Shown here: one piece after another, positions 1 through 11,846 of the stretch
Position numbering within the stretch: position 1 is the stretch's first letter
How the letters are laid out: each line of letters begins with the position of its first letter
Source of the DNA: Siphonodentalium dalli
Taxonomy: Eukaryota; Mollusca; Scaphopoda; Gadilida; Siphonodentaliidae
DNA: 64,000 bases
Direction of reading: 5' to 3'
Assembly (NCBI GenBank): GCA_032622095.1
Contig: CP136067.1
Location: 91,690,707-91,754,706 of the forward strand
The notes under the pieces: generated by a model
The model's database searches: none
What the model saw: the letters and a program-made list of their open reading frames with translations, nothing else
What the model was told of the DNA's origin: nothing
Position numbers and translations under genes: made by a program

Positions 1-89
1 GTGACACGTTTTACACACTAAATGGGTCAATTTCTACACATTTATACACACCGGTGTGCATAAAATCAACATATATCCCTTATACATTT

Positions 90-440
90 TGTGTAGATTC
101 TGACTACTCATTAATGATGTTTTAGTATAGAAATGTTTAAACTTATTACCTGAACATGTACGTGTTATGGGATAACTACTCACCAATGATGCTTTAGTAT
201 AGAAAGGGTTAAACATATTATCTTAAACGTGTCTTATGGGATAACTACCCATCAATGATGCTTTGGTGTAGAAAGGGTTTTAATTATTATCTGAACTCAT
301 CCTATGGGATAACTACTCATCAATGATGCTTTAATTTTAGAAAGGGTTAAACTTATTATCTGAACATTTCCTATGAGATAACCACTGATCAATGATACTT
401 TAGCATAGAAAGGGTTGAACTTATTTTATACCATAATTGG
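90..440. repeat. Diverged ~68-bp satellite, first block
   Basis: About five head-to-tail copies of a ~68-bp unit that includes TTAAACTTATTATCTGAAC, GGGATAACTACTCATCAATG and ATGCTTTAGTATAGAAAGGG. Copies differ by substitutions and small indels. Single stray copies of the unit occur near 2,350, 23,550-23,670 and 27,960-28,040, so the family is dispersed as well as tandem. Confidence 0.85.
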
Positions 441-1020
441 CTATTCTATTGTGTGTATAGCACCTATTTTGTAAATTTCATCTTTACACCCTACTGTGGG
501 TATAAAGATTTATACCGTTGGTATAAATTTCTACTGTTGTGTAAATGTTTCAACGGCACTTTATGGGTTAAGCGCCAATACCCAGAGTAGAACGACGCGG
601 CAGTTGACCTCTGGTGGTCTCTCTGTCGAAATTAGCCCAATTTTTCGTCACGCCAGCTTCGCGAAGTAAATACACAATTTTTCCTTCTCAATACACTTTG
701 AAATGCGATCTAAACACAGAGATATATACTATCCAATTCCATATACTGTGTTTACTTATCGAAAAATGACAGATTAAAGTTAGTTTAACGATGGTTTATG
801 CTATCAGCACCGACAAAGTACACGTTTTATCTAGGTCGGCGACAGCTGTTGAAAATGTAAATAAAAACAGACGCACACGTTCGTCTGCTTTCGTTTAAAG
901 CGAACGACGGCTAACAATTTTACAACAACGTATACATTGTTAATGTTGTCTGCAATGGGGGAAACCTGAATATGTATTCATATCAGCTGACGGGTGCCCT
1001 CTCGGCAACTATGGATGCAT
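441..1020. other. Unassigned sequence between satellite blocks
   Basis: A ~580-bp stretch, somewhat GC-richer than its surroundings, that separates two blocks of the same satellite. I see no convincing ORF, exon or terminal repeats. It may be an old insertion into the array. Confidence 0.4.
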
Positions 1021-1825
1021 TCTATATATATGAACGTCCTATGGTATAACTACTCATCAATGGTGCTTTAGTATAGAGGGGCTTAAACTTATTATCTGAA
1101 CATGTCCAATGGGTTAACTACCCATCGATGACGCTTTAGTATAGAAAGGGTTAAACTTATTATCTGAACAATTTCTGTGGGATAGCTACACATCAATGAT
1201 GCTTTCGGATATAGATTGGTTAAACTTATCATCTGAACATTTTCTGTGGGATAACTACTTGTCAATGATGCGTTAGTATATAAAGGGGTTTTAACTTATT
1301 ATCTTAGCCCTTCCCGTGGATAAATACTCATCGATTAATCTTTAATATAGAAAGGGTTAAATTTATTATCTGCAAATTTCCAATGAGATAACTAATCATC
1401 AATGGTGCTTTAGTATAGAAAGGGTTTTGACTTATTATCTGAACACTTCCTATGGGATAACTACTCACCAATGATGCTTTAATATAGAAAGGGTTAAACA
1501 TACTATCTGGACATTTCCTAAGAGATAACTACTCATCAATGATGCTTCGGTGTGTAAAGGGTTAAACTTATTATCTGAACATTTCCTATGGGATAGCTAC
1601 TTTTCGATGATACTTTGTTATAGAAAGGGTCAAACTTATTATCGGAGTATTTGCTATGAGATAACTACTCATCAATGATGCTTTAATATAGATATGGGTT
1701 ATTCTTATTATCTGAAAGTTTCGTGTGTGAATCAATGATGCTTCAGGATACAGATGGATTAAACTTGTAATCTGATCATTTCATGTGGGAGTCAATGATA
1801 TAAAGGGTTAACTGGCATTCGGGAT
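1021..1825. repeat. Diverged ~68-bp satellite, second block
   Basis: About eleven to twelve more copies of the unit seen at 90-440 in the same orientation, each with the CATCAATGATGCTTTAGTATAG core. The last copies near 1,730-1,815 are shortened and run into the retrotransposon tail that follows. Confidence 0.85.
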
Positions 1826-2232
1826 TCATACAAGTTTCTATGAGATCAGAGTTACATTGGCTGCCTATTGTAGATCGGATTCCCTTCAAAGTCATAACAT
1901 ACAGGATGCATAGCTTGGACACCATTCCATCGTACATGACTGGGCTAATTTACCCGTACGTTCCTGGTCGTAGTGTACGTTCTAATGAAGCATGCCTTCT
2001 TACGCATCAAGGTGCTAAACTTATTACTGTCGGTGATCGAACGTATAAAGTTGGATGTCCTAACATCTGGAATTCGCTGTCAAAGGGTATTCGGGACCCT
2101 AGTTCATTGTCATATGTCAAGTCAGCATTAAAAACTCACCTGTTTAAACGCAGGTATCCGAAGAATCAAGTAAAGGAAAAACAGTTACTTATTTGTGTAT
2201 GTCATCGGTGGTTTATACTTGAAATAAGTTGA
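1809..2232 (+). pseudogene. Non-LTR retrotransposon RT tail (5'-truncated)
   Basis: The 130-codon frame starts with LHWLPIVDRIPFKVITYRMH and continues through RSVRS, DRTYKVGCPNIWNSLSKGIRD and KSALKTHLFKRRYP. This is the standard C-terminal region after the reverse transcriptase domain of CR1/L2/Jockey-like non-LTR retrotransposons (LHWLPV-type block, then a WN-LP-IR block, then LKTHLF). No RT catalytic motifs lie upstream because the satellite abuts the 5' side, so this is a 5'-truncated, inactive copy. The family call rests on motif recognition alone. Confidence 0.75.
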
Positions 2233-3232
2233 TACTTGCTTCAATTTTAATATCATTAGCTTACGGCCATTCTAGTGGAATTTCGTGATGGTCGTAAGGT
2301 CATGATATTAACCATTTCTATATTAAATATTCACGGACGGGTAGTTCTCTTAGTATGTTCAGATAATAAGTTCAGCAAAGTTAACGACCATTTGTTGAAC
2401 TTATTATCTCAACAGTTCCCACCAATGAGTATGAATCAGTCCGCACTTATATCATTTAGCCTGCATGTCGTCTGCTATTATTTCCTGAGCATCCCTCCAC
2501 ATGAATGATGGACCGTTCTAATGTGTACCTTTATAACTGAATTGAAGAATACATGTAGTATAGAAAGGACTAACATTGAAACAAGTATCATATGTATCCA
2601 ATGTATTTCGTGTAGCCTTCTCGGGTATGCCACAACTTCACAAGCTGGTATACCAGGAGTTCCCTTTCAACTCTTCCACGACTAGAGTTCTCTGCATTCT
2701 CTTACATATGGGAGTCTCCCATAGGGAACCTCGCGTCTATAAGATAATCCATTTGCCTGACGATATTTACCTTGACATTGTATAAGTCAGTGCATTATAT
2801 GCGAGGCTACCCATGGAAATACACGCATGTATACGATAAAACACTGGCACAGGTACTTTAATGCTGCATCAGCGCAGCTCCCTCCATGAACTGGTTATTG
2901 TGTAGCAGGTAGTATGTGTCAAGTATAGTTGCAATAGGTGGTGGTAATTGACACCTCCCGCTTACCTAATGACTCAAGAGTTACGAATAACGTACTACGT
3001 CATTAACATTTGTGCTCTTTCTGCCAGTTGTTCTTGGCCATATCCGCAGTTTTTTTTTACTATTGGCTATTCGTAATTCTTATCCTAATTATCCTAATGT
3101 TGTCTAGTACAAATTGGTAAAATGTTTCTTTTACAATTTATCATCATATTGTCTATTATAGTTATAAATGCGATATATCAGGCATATACTGTTGGTACAT
3201 GTACATTGCTGATCTACTTTATCTATTTGCAG
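2233..3232. other. Intergenic or intronic stretch with short hairpins
   Basis: No supported gene. Two copies of a dispersed ~70-bp imperfect hairpin lie at about 2,690-2,760 and 2,783-2,850. They share the motif family TGCATTMTCTTATATATGCGAGGC and its inverted partner with copies near 3,626, 3,722 and 27,049. A stray satellite copy is near 2,350-2,410. Upstream exons of the ZP gene may lie here or before the window, but I could not define one. Confidence 0.4.
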
Positions 3233-3381
3233 GGAAAGACCATATATAATGCAAAGATCATCTTCCAATATGAAGCGAATAAACTCAGTTCTACTGACAT
3301 AATCCTTACCATCCAGTGCAAATTTGACAACCAACAGACTGTGGAATCCTCAACAGTGGAATCGGTCACTTTTGCTGAAGG
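3233..3381 (+). CDS. ZP-domain membrane protein, exon encoding the end of ZP-N
   Basis: First recognisable exon of the host gene. A CTATTTGCAG acceptor precedes GGA AAG ACC and a GTATGA donor follows. The peptide begins GKTIYNAKIIFQYEANK and contains DIILTIQCKFDN, matching the typical last part of a ZP-N domain, where 'iyn..v..q' strands precede a '+.+.C.y' strand. It enters in phase 0 and leaves in phase 2, which fits the 11847 exon exactly. The remaining ZP-N cysteines, signal peptide and start codon must lie upstream and were not found. The ZP call comes from the combined exons, including the furin site and transmembrane segment; this exon alone would be weak evidence. Confidence 0.7.
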
Positions 3382-4200
3382 GTATGAGCATATGTGTAAC
3401 GAAGTCATTTTATTGCCGTTATGTGATATGATTCATTAATGATTTGTTTCTATAATTTGGTGTGCTGGAATCGTAATATTGGGACAAAATCACGTAAAAT
3501 TATAGATATCTTGAATGCATTAAGCTCTTCTGAATGAACAGACATTATTCAGAAGTGCCATGTTACCTCAAGCTGAACAATTAACCATTACGTGACTGTA
3601 GATGCGCCGGTGCATCATTAAAGACCCAGTGCATTATATTACACGTGCGAGTCTCCCACATGGAACCTCGCATATATAAGATAATGCACTAGCTTACAAG
3701 GTCAACGTAAGTATTGTTAGGTCAATATATTCTCTTATAAATGTGAGGCTCTCTGAGGGAGACTATAAGAAAATGCATTGGCACAGGGTTTTCCCAAAAG
3801 ATTCATTCATGGAAGGGTTAACTCGGACATAGCGAGTTATCGGGTAACTACCAACATGTAATAACTTAAAATAAAACCAAGTATTCATAATTCCTTTGTT
3901 TTTTTTTGGAAGCACGTCTAGTGAGTACACTCTCCGAAATATTCAGAATCATCGCGGAATCAAATTTAGAGAACCAATCTAGAAATTTGATTCTCTATTG
4001 GTGGTTCTCCAGGTACATAAAACACATAACTGGCTTAAGAATCGAGTTACAGTCTCGCAGTCCTTGAGCGAAGGCGTTGCCTATAAACCAGACAAGAAAG
4101 GCGTGTGTAAGTGTGAAAGCCGAAATATTTCATATCCTACTTATTTTGCCAATGATAATATTAGTTCAGTTATTTCAACTTTTTAGCGGTTTGCAGTAGA
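3382..4200. other. ZP gene intron 5' part, hairpin repeats
   Basis: Intronic by the exon model. It contains two members of the dispersed ~70-bp hairpin family at about 3,626-3,700 and 3,722-3,790, each with CTCGCATATATAAGATAATGCA-like stems and a CTCCCACATGG-like loop. No coding signal seen. Confidence 0.5.
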
Positions 4201-4349
4201 GGAGAACCTGCTGATTCTGAATTGGTTCTGAGATTTAGTTCCAAGTTAATCATTTGATATATCTTGGTTTTTCACCAAGAACCAAATTTAGTGTCAAGAA
4301 CCATTGGTTCTGAGATTTGGTTCCGAATGAAGAAACATTTGATTCTCTA

Positions 4350-4648
4350 GAAGCAAATTTGATTTTTGAGACAGTGGAATATTTTTTTATATTTTTTTTT
4401 TTTGGGTCGGATTCGAACCCCGGCCCACGACGGCGAGCGCGCGTTGCGACTCAAAATCCGACGTCAGTACCACACGGTCACCGAAACAACTCCAATTGCT
4501 TCGGTGGCCGTGTGATATTGATGTCGGACTTTGAGTCGCAAGGCGCGCTCGCCGTCATGGGCCGGGGTTCGAATCCCACCCAATCCACAAAAAAAAATAA
4601 CAAAATACAAAATTTGCACTGTCTCAAAAATCAAATTTGCTTCTAAAA
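4350..4648. mobile_element. Inverted pair of tRNA-derived SINE heads (foldback)
   Basis: Two tRNA-like heads face each other around ~4,495. The + copy has GGTGGCCGTGTG (A-box region) and GGGTTCGAATCCCACCC (B box). The - copy at 4,407-4,470 is the same ~85-bp sequence inverted, with about 90% identity by eye. Outside them both arms continue through poly-A/T tracts to an inverted AGAAGCAAATTTGATTTTTG, so the whole unit is palindromic with ~145-bp arms. The flanks to ~4,870 are full of GGTTCT/AGAACC motifs. A partial copy of the right flank lies inverted at 26,648-26,945. Confidence 0.75.
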
Positions 4649-5129
4649 ATAGGCGCCTGGTGTGTTGTATAGTCCCAAGCATGTTCAACGGGCAATGCTC
4701 GGCATGTTTCGGAGGCAAAAAATATAACATTGCTACTATGCTATATCTCCTATTTGATTCTCTGTTTGGTTCTTTACCATAACCTATTCACTATAAGAGA
4801 AACGTTCCACGAAGAACCAAATACCAACATGTAACGTTTGAAACCAAGCAATTTAATTCCACTCTTCTTCGTTTCCATCTGGAACCAAATCCTAAGTTTG
4901 ATCATTCAGAGATCAAACTAAATCCAATGCGTGTGTGGGAACACAAGCTAGCTTATATGTCCTAGTCTAAGATTTAACAATCGGCCCACGCGTTTGGGGT
5001 TAAGATGATTTAGGGAAGAGTAGCTAGATCAAACGTCATTCCTTTGAAATGCCAATGCACACACGCCGAGACTATTTTCCAGTCATATTTAGGCTCCAAA
5101 CAAAGTAAATATATTTCGGTATTTCCTTC
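4649..5129. repeat. GGTTCT-rich interspersed repeat flank
   Basis: To ~4,870 this is the flank of the SINE-pair element (GAACCAAAT/GGTTCT motifs), repeated inverted at 26,648-26,880. Between 4,870 and 5,130 I see nothing further. Confidence 0.6.
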
Positions 5130-6260
5130 AGACATCAACTCTAAAGATTCTTAAGCATATCGTTATTCCCAAAGCTCTTTATGGCTGTGAATCATGGTGG
5201 GATTTGTCACATACCAATATACCACGATAAAACGCGCTTATCGCATGTGTGTTAAGAATTTACAGCGCATTCCGAAACGCAGTAATACAATATTATCCCT
5301 ATCACTACTCGGACTTCTCCCTATTGAGTACGAAATTCAGCGGAGAAAATTATTGTTTCTTTGAACACTGATTAACTTACCACGGAATCACAGAGCAGCT
5401 CTCGATGTATTCCTATTCAATTATCACGGTAATCGAATATACGGTCGCCCGATGACAGGATTTCTAAAAGATATATCTGATACTCTCCATAAATTCAACT
5501 TATACCATTATCTTCCATCTTTTACGGAAACGGGTTTCTTCCCTACCCAGTCCACTTGGAAGAAAATTGTCAGAGATTGTATCTCTGCTCACTACTCACG
5601 CGAAGTGAGTCAGCGTGGTCCGAGAGACGATTCTCTATTTTTTCTCTTCAAGGTAAAACCCGACAACCAGTCACTGTGGAAACTTTGGCAGCTCTCTCGA
5701 GAAGAACCTGAGTATTTTCCAATTTGTATCAAGATGGCCAATATTTTGACCAAAACCACGTATGACAATGACGCTCAATGCAATCGCTGCAACCAAACAT
5801 ATTCAAATCTCTTGTTTCATAGATATCTCGAGTGTACATCTGAGTTTTCACAGATGGTACGGAACACATTTTGGTATTCACTGATTGACATATTTGGAAT
5901 TGAAACTTTTACCTTTCTTGACAGCATGAATAGCGATACATTCCTTGCGTTTTGCCTAGGCAGGTGTATCCCAATGCAAATTGAACTGATTTGTGATGAA
6001 TATCGTCTTTTCAAGCGATGTGTGAGGTTTATTTTCATCCTGTGTTCTGACTAAGTTTTATGATGAAGACATCATATCGGATACTTCACTATATATTTGT
6101 CTTAAACATCTTGTCTTGCAGTATATCATTCCCACAATGAATTTCTCAAGTTAAATTATATTGCATATGTATATATGTCTTCATGTAACTTTGTATATAT
6201 ATATATTGTACCATAATGGTCTCCAAATTTGGAGGAATAAACATATCTCTCTCTCTCCAC
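5130..6260 (+). pseudogene. Non-LTR retrotransposon 3' end, CCHC-type C-terminus
   Basis: A broken frame begins LKHIVIPKALYGCESWWDL at ~5,150, continues after a frame change with RMCVKNLQRIPKRSNT and GLLPIEYEIQRRKLLFL, then becomes a clean 200-codon frame (5452-6054). This is the familiar post-RT region of CR1/Jockey-like elements with an 'ALYGCE' block, a 'Q+lPK+' block and a C-terminal zinc finger, here CNRCNQTYSNLLFHRYLEC (Cx2C, then H and C). An AATAAA near 6,235 and a TCTCTCTC tail suggest the element's 3' end near 6,260. Upstream RT is absent, so the copy is truncated and frameshifted. Confidence 0.75.
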
Positions 6261-7150
6261 TCATGATTCGCTGACCGCCATGTACCCAGGCCAGGTCAGA
6301 GTCATGTTAACACACCATAATACGATACACAAAGAAAGGTCAGATGAAGGTTACATACCAGCGATAGACAAAGGGAGAGGTCGGAGGAAGGCTAATTTAT
6401 GTTGTGTCATAATAAATTCCAACTGCCCAGATTTCTGCGAGGCTAAATGTGCATGGAATGTAATTACTAAGTCTCAGGAATGGCGAAGGAAACTCCCGTG
6501 CATCAGGGATGTTACTGGTACATGTAGGTGGGGGTATATTATGTATCAATTGAAACAACTTCGTGTGATATCAATTTTGACAATTTTAAACAGCATAACG
6601 TATTTACGAACAAATAGAACATTCCGCAAATCGACACCTTAAACGTGATTTTAATTATACCATATTATCTCGGCACATAACTGTTTCCTAGAAGACATTT
6701 GGTGAACCAAAATTAGGACCCCCAATTTATTGTTTAGAACCTAATAGTTCCAAATATGGGACACAGTTTCAGAACCATCGGTTAAGAGATTTTGTTCCGA
6801 AAGACGAATCATTCAGTTCTCTGTTGGTTCTCTACCAAGAACCAAAATTACATGTAAGTGTCAAAACAAAATGGTTCCCTATTCGAGACACAATTTGATT
6901 CTGACTTGTTTTTACATTTGGTTCTGAAATTTGTTCCGAATATGAATAATTTTATTCTATTTTGATGCTCCACCAAAAACCAAAATTAAATGTCAGAACC
7001 AAATGGTTCCCTATTTTGGAGACTAGTTTATGAAAATGTATAAGCATATAATACTTGTTGGGGTCCCCAGTGGCTCAGTCAGTAATGGTCATGATTATGT
7101 AGACTATACCATATATAAGTTGTCCAGATGGGTGTTTCCGAGTAAAGAGA
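6261..7150. repeat. GGTTCT/AGAACC-rich region
   Basis: From ~6,690 to 7,030 the sequence repeats short motifs such as GAACCAAAATTA, TTTGATTCT and GGTTCCCTATT, like the flanks of the SINE pair at 4,200-4,870. The 120-codon frame at 6280-6642 has no recognisable domain and is not called as a gene. Confidence 0.45.
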
Positions 7151-7159
7151 ACGTATAAT

Positions 7160-7440
7160 TAGTGCATCGGACCAGGGTTGTCAGCTGTTTACCATGATTC
7201 TGATGTATGTATTTGAAACGGTATTATTTGTGAATCGGACCCAGTGTTGTCAGTTTTTTACCATGATTCTGATGTATCTATTTGAAGCGGTATTATTAGT
7301 GAATCGGACCCAGTGTTGTCAGTTGTTTACCATGATTCTGATGTATCTATTTGAAGCGGTATTATTAGTGAATCAGACCCAGGGTTGTCAGTAAAACTGT
7401 TGTTTGCCAGGATTCTGATGTTTCTGTTCGATTCGGTATT
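7160..7440. repeat. 69-bp tandem repeat, ~4 copies
   Basis: Four tandem copies of a 69-bp unit with ACCATGATTCTGATGTAT and GAATCGGACCCAGTGTTGTC. Because 69 is a multiple of three, the array is open in one frame; that frame is a by-product of the period, not a gene. Confidence 0.85.
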
Positions 7441-8220
7441 ATTTGCCATTCCAATCTTTCCTCCGCCAATAAAACAAACGCCGTCATACGTGTATATATA
7501 TATATATGGCTTATCAGCTGCACGATTGGAATTGAAATTGTATTGAAAGATCGCTAAATATTAATCAGTCAACAGCAGTGTAAACCAGATTAATCAATCT
7601 GGAAGATATCTATATCGACAATTCGGGTGTATACCGTGCAATACTCCATTTTTAGGGTGGATACACACATGCATGTAATCTCTGTAATGATCGTGTATTT
7701 GGCGTTTTACATGGATCATACAGACAATGTAAGGTGTGTCCACTGACAACCCAATCATTGCCGACGTGTTGACCACACTGAGTTCTAGTTCCAACTAAGT
7801 CGGAATGTAGAGAATCCGCTATCTTGAACCGAGTCGCCAGGATACATAAAATAATTGTTCGTGGGATAACCCATATGGGGGACGTTCTATTTAAATAATT
7901 ACCAGTCATCTCTTGATATTTATAGCAGTAGTGGATTAGGATGTCCCCGACGCAAGGGCTATACACCCTAAATCTAGTTGGAAGAATGTTGTATACAACT
8001 CGTTAGGTGCGAATTTGTTGTGTACTTATTATCAAACAGTTTAGTACGATGGACACAGCTGATTGCGTAAACTGTCTTCAGTGGTATTACTTTCATACCA
8101 CATTGGATAAAACCGCCACGTGACCGGGTCATCCAATAGCAGCGCGTTGCCGGTGCGGGCGAGCATGCGAGTTTTTGGCTCCAAATATTTCAAAACAAGA
8201 TGGACGACTGCGTGAAAAAA
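7441..8220. other. Intronic stretch, no gene seen
   Basis: AT-rich with a short (TA)n tract near 7,495. The antisense frames here show no known domain and no splice-consistent coding pattern. Confidence 0.3.
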
Positions 8221-8224
8221 CGCT

Positions 8225-8530
8225 AGAGCGATTGGAAAATGGGGCAAGACGTTGTGGATAGCTTTGCCGGTATAGTATGCCTTTGTTATAATTATTCTTT
8301 GTACGATACACTGATTATGTAGGCTTTATGTATTTAGTGTATACTTATTTATATTTGCCAAATTTAGAAGTTTACAAATGTACACAACTGCTGACGGCAC
8401 TAATTTGACTAAAGTACTACACCCATACACTCAACACATAAAGCCTACATAATCAGTGTATCGTACAACGAATAATTATAACAAAGGTATACTATACCGG
8501 CAAATCTATCCACGACGTCTTGCCCCATTT
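8225..8530. mobile_element. Foldback MITE-like element
   Basis: Inverted arms of ~115 bp: GGGGCAAGACGTTGTGGATA through TACACTGATTATGTAGGCTT on the left is mirrored by AAGCCTACATAATCAGTGTA through TATCCACGACGTCTTGCCCC on the right. A ~100-bp centre separates them. No ORF. Confidence 0.75.
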
Positions 8531-8534
8531 TACT

Positions 8535-8840
8535 TTCCAATCAACGTTGGGTAAACTTTCCAATCAACAAATGTCATCCAACTCTTCCCAACACCCAACA
8601 GTTCAATAAACGTAGATAGGTGCTGTGGGCAATTAACGTTGATTGAGTGTTGTATGAAATTTCATCCAACACGTTGTATAATCAACATACAACCGTTCGT
8701 AGTAAATATTTATGCAACGTTGTGTAAAAGTCTATCCAACAACATTGTCATGCAACTTTTCACACAACGTAGATAGGTGCTGTGGGCATACAGCGGTTGA
8801 TTGACTGTTGAATAACTTCTTATCCAACTAGATTTAGGGT
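8535..8840. repeat. Imperfect CAACGTTG-type direct repeat
   Basis: Two to three related blocks contain ACGTAGATAGGTGCTGTGGG followed by TTGATTGAYTGTTG, plus several CAACGTTG and ATCCAACA motifs. The function is unknown. Confidence 0.55.
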
Positions 8841-9419
8841 GTATATGATCTCCGACCTGGGGCTATATGTGATCCCGAAATCTACCAGGCGAGGTCGCTA
8901 ACTCTGAGTAAAACGTATTATATTGTACCGTCTTGCCCAGATTATTCCGACCGATACATTCAACTAAGTCCCTTGGCGACTTGAAGCTTTCGAGACCCCA
9001 CGCCAGACAAGCATCATGGTCGAAAATGTTCTATGTCAAGCCTGTGTATGCCAGACGTGTCGCTTCTGGTGTTCGTGCATTAATAAAATGTCAGATATCA
9101 CACAGACTTGACTAATTTCCGCATCCGTAAGAGAAGACATGTTTTGGACTGGCCTTAAATGTCCTGATAGCAGACAGTTTGACTTCGCTTATCACTACTC
9201 ACTTGTCTGGCCTGTTAACAATGAACCACTCGCGCGCATGTGATTAATGATGTCAATTATTGGTGTGGTCGTGTAAAATACATGTAATACATGTATTTTA
9301 CATACAGATATTACACACATGTGTGTATCCACCCTTAGTTTTAAATTGATCTACATGTATGAATGACTCATCTATTTTCTATTTTCTACCATATATAGAC
9401 ATGTAAATATGAATATGTG
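8841..9419. other. Intronic stretch, no gene seen
   Basis: A 60-codon frame at 8933-9115 has no recognisable domain and no splice sites in phase with the ZP gene. A short ACATGTAATACATGTA self-complementary motif lies near 9,285. Confidence 0.3.
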
Positions 9420-9424
9420 AAAAT

Positions 9425-10330
9425 CAATAAATGTAAATGTCAAACATTTAAAAATAAATATAAGTGGTTACCACACCATATTATTAAATGTCAAACATTT
9501 AAAAATAAATATAAGTGGTTTCCACGCCTGAGCTTTGTCATGGGGGACGTTTAAATGGGCATACACTGTGATACACATACTAAAAACTACTTACAAGTAA
9601 TTGTTATGCTAGTTCACCACACGAATGAATCTATACTAACTGATGACAACACCAGGCATATTATATAAAAATATAAATTTCAAAAAGATAACTTTATAAT
9701 CACAGTTTTAAAAGAGCAATTTGGGAACAGCGTTCTCAACAAATATATAAAACAAATTGAGTGGAAATAAATAAATACTATAAAAAGTACATGATCTGAA
9801 TTATGTAGAGTAATGCACCCCTATCCCTTATCTTATTCAAGGGACGTGATGGTACATACTAAATGCATCTATCTTAACCTATGGAGGGGAAGACAAGAAT
9901 ATAATTGAACTGTAGTGACCCCAACCAAATTACCAAGGTCATACATAGAGAGGCCACGACCTATGAACCATGCGAACATTTACACAAAGAGACAGTCTTA
10001 TGTAACAACTTCAGTTCACCCATCGGTCAGGACAGACAAAGGATGATACTAATGACCGCTATAAGTCATTAGCGTATATATAAACCAAACATTAATCTAC
10101 TCGTAAATTAGTTTTGGCTCTTCAAACATAATTGGCAGATGCCAACATGGGATCTCTAATTAATAATCGGCGTTCCTGTCTTTTCCATCCATCTAAGATT
10201 TGACTCATCACATTGCTGTTATTATATAATGTTAGAGATGAATACAATTTATATAGAGAACAGTCTTATTCCTTCACAATTAGTAAAATGGTGGAATGGC
10301 AATTTAATTGAGTTCAATAATGCTTCAAAA
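9425..10330. mobile_element. Partial copy of an inverted-repeat element, with a 5' direct duplication
   Basis: A ~50-bp segment with GTCAAACATTTAAAAATAAA is duplicated at ~9,438 and ~9,490. From CGCCTGAGCTTTGTCATGGG (9,519) onward the sequence resembles the left half of the element at 31,841-32,704, including the CAGCGTTCTCA-AAATAT-GAGTGG order. Its right end near 10,300 (ATTGAGTTCAATAATGCTTC) resembles the centre-right of that element. No full inverted partner is visible. Confidence 0.5.
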
Positions 10331-10930
10331 ATTTCAACATAAGTAGGGGGTGGTGGGTACCGCGTGTCTGCAATTTTGTTTCAGACAGACCCCCTCCCTG
10401 TTCGAACACTGAAAACAGGTCATTATTTCCTCTTATCGACATGTCTTTGGTCCCGATACATGCATTAATTGTCTTTGTTAGTTTACTAGCTGGAACAGGC
10501 TCAATTTTATCAAAATTTAATGTTTGATTATTTTTTAGAATGAACATTTTGTACAATTTAACACCAATGTTTGTTTTTTCAGTTTATTAAATTAAATTTC
10601 TGTTTTAATAAAAAAAAATGAAAAACTAACGCCGTTGTGATATCGGCCGGGGTATTGGCTACACCGAGTTGTACACCAAATTTGATTGAAATCTGTCCAG
10701 GCGTCTTGGAGGATGATTGCACGCAGACAGATTGACAGATCCTACTCATTGATATATATATTACTAGCTGAAACAGGCTCCCTTTGTGCATTAGGCGCCA
10801 GCGCACATTTTGATCTTAAGCAGAGCCTTTATTCGGTGACAGCCCATGTGTAAGTTTGCTCATATTTTGATCGCTTTAAATATTTTGATTAAAAAATATA
10901 ATAATGTTTTGTATATAAGCAATATCAATA
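10331..10930. other. Retroelement-like 3' tail remnant
   Basis: At 10,655-10,740, CCAAATTTGATTGAAATCTG, TCCAGGCGTCTTGGAGG and ACGCAGACAGA follow the pattern of 3' ends of RTE/CR1-like retroelements. No ORF or RT motif is present. The frames at 10314-10556 and 10579-10806 are not supported as genes. Confidence 0.35.
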
Positions 10931-10934
10931 TCCA

Positions 10935-11846
10935 CTATTAACTATTTATTACAGTGGCCTGATAGCTGCTAATACTACAATGGAATGATTGCTGCCAGTC
11001 CATTATCATTATACATATCCTATATTTTAATATTACAGTGGACTAATATCTGGCGGTCCATTATCATCATAAATATCCTCTATTTTAATATTACAGTGGA
11101 CTGATAGCTGCCGGTCCATTATCATCATAAATATCCTCTATTTTAAAATTACAGTGGACTGATAGCTGCCGGTCCATTATCATTATAAATATCCTCTATT
11201 TTAATATTACTGTGGACTGATAGCTGCCGGTCCATTATCATTATAAATATCCTCTATTTTAATATTACACTGGACTGATAGCTGCCGGTCCATTATCATC
11301 ATAAATATCCTCTATTTTAATATTACACTGGACTGATAGCTTCCGGTCCATTATCATTATAAATATCCTCTATTTTAATATTACACTGGACTGATAGCTG
11401 ACGGTCCATTATCATTATAAATATTCTCTATTTTAATATTACAGTGGAATGATTGCTGCCAGTCCATATTATAAATATCCTCTATTTTAACATTACAGTG
11501 GACTGATAGCTGCCGGTCCATTATCAATATAAATATTCACTATTTTAATATTACAGTGGGCTGATAGCTGCCGGTCCATTATCATTATAAATATGCTCTA
11601 TTTTAATATTACAGTGGACTGATAGCTGCTGGTCCATTATCGTTATAAGTATCCTCTATTTTAACATTACAGTGGGCTGATAGCTGCCAGTCTATTATCA
11701 TTATAAAGATCCCCTATTTTAATATTACAGTGAGCTGATAGCTGCCGGTCCATTATCATCATAAATGTCGTTTATTTTAATATTACAGTGGGCTGATAGC
11801 TGCCGGTCCATAATCATCATAAATATCCTCTATTTTAATATTACAG
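10935..11846. repeat. ~57-bp minisatellite built on a 3' splice site
   Basis: Sixteen or so tandem copies of a unit with CCTCTATTTTAATATTACAG, TGGRCTGATAGCTGCCGG and TCCATTATCATYATAAATAT. Every unit carries a pyrimidine-leaning stretch ending in TTACAG. The last unit supplies the acceptor of the ZP exon at 11847, where the coding sequence begins TGGGCTGATA, as in the repeat. The intron therefore ends in an array of near-identical candidate acceptors. Confidence 0.9.

Noticed and set aside
4560-4585. Functional tRNA gene (B box GGTTCGAATCC)
   Set aside because: No cloverleaf can be completed, the sequence is present inverted next to itself, and poly-A/T tails flank it, so it is SINE-derived.
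7194-7394. 66-codon frame of repeated residues
   Set aside because: It is produced by a 69-bp tandem repeat whose period is a multiple of three.
10935-11846. CRISPR-like array
   Set aside because: The whole 57-bp unit repeats with no unique spacers, and the context is an animal intron.
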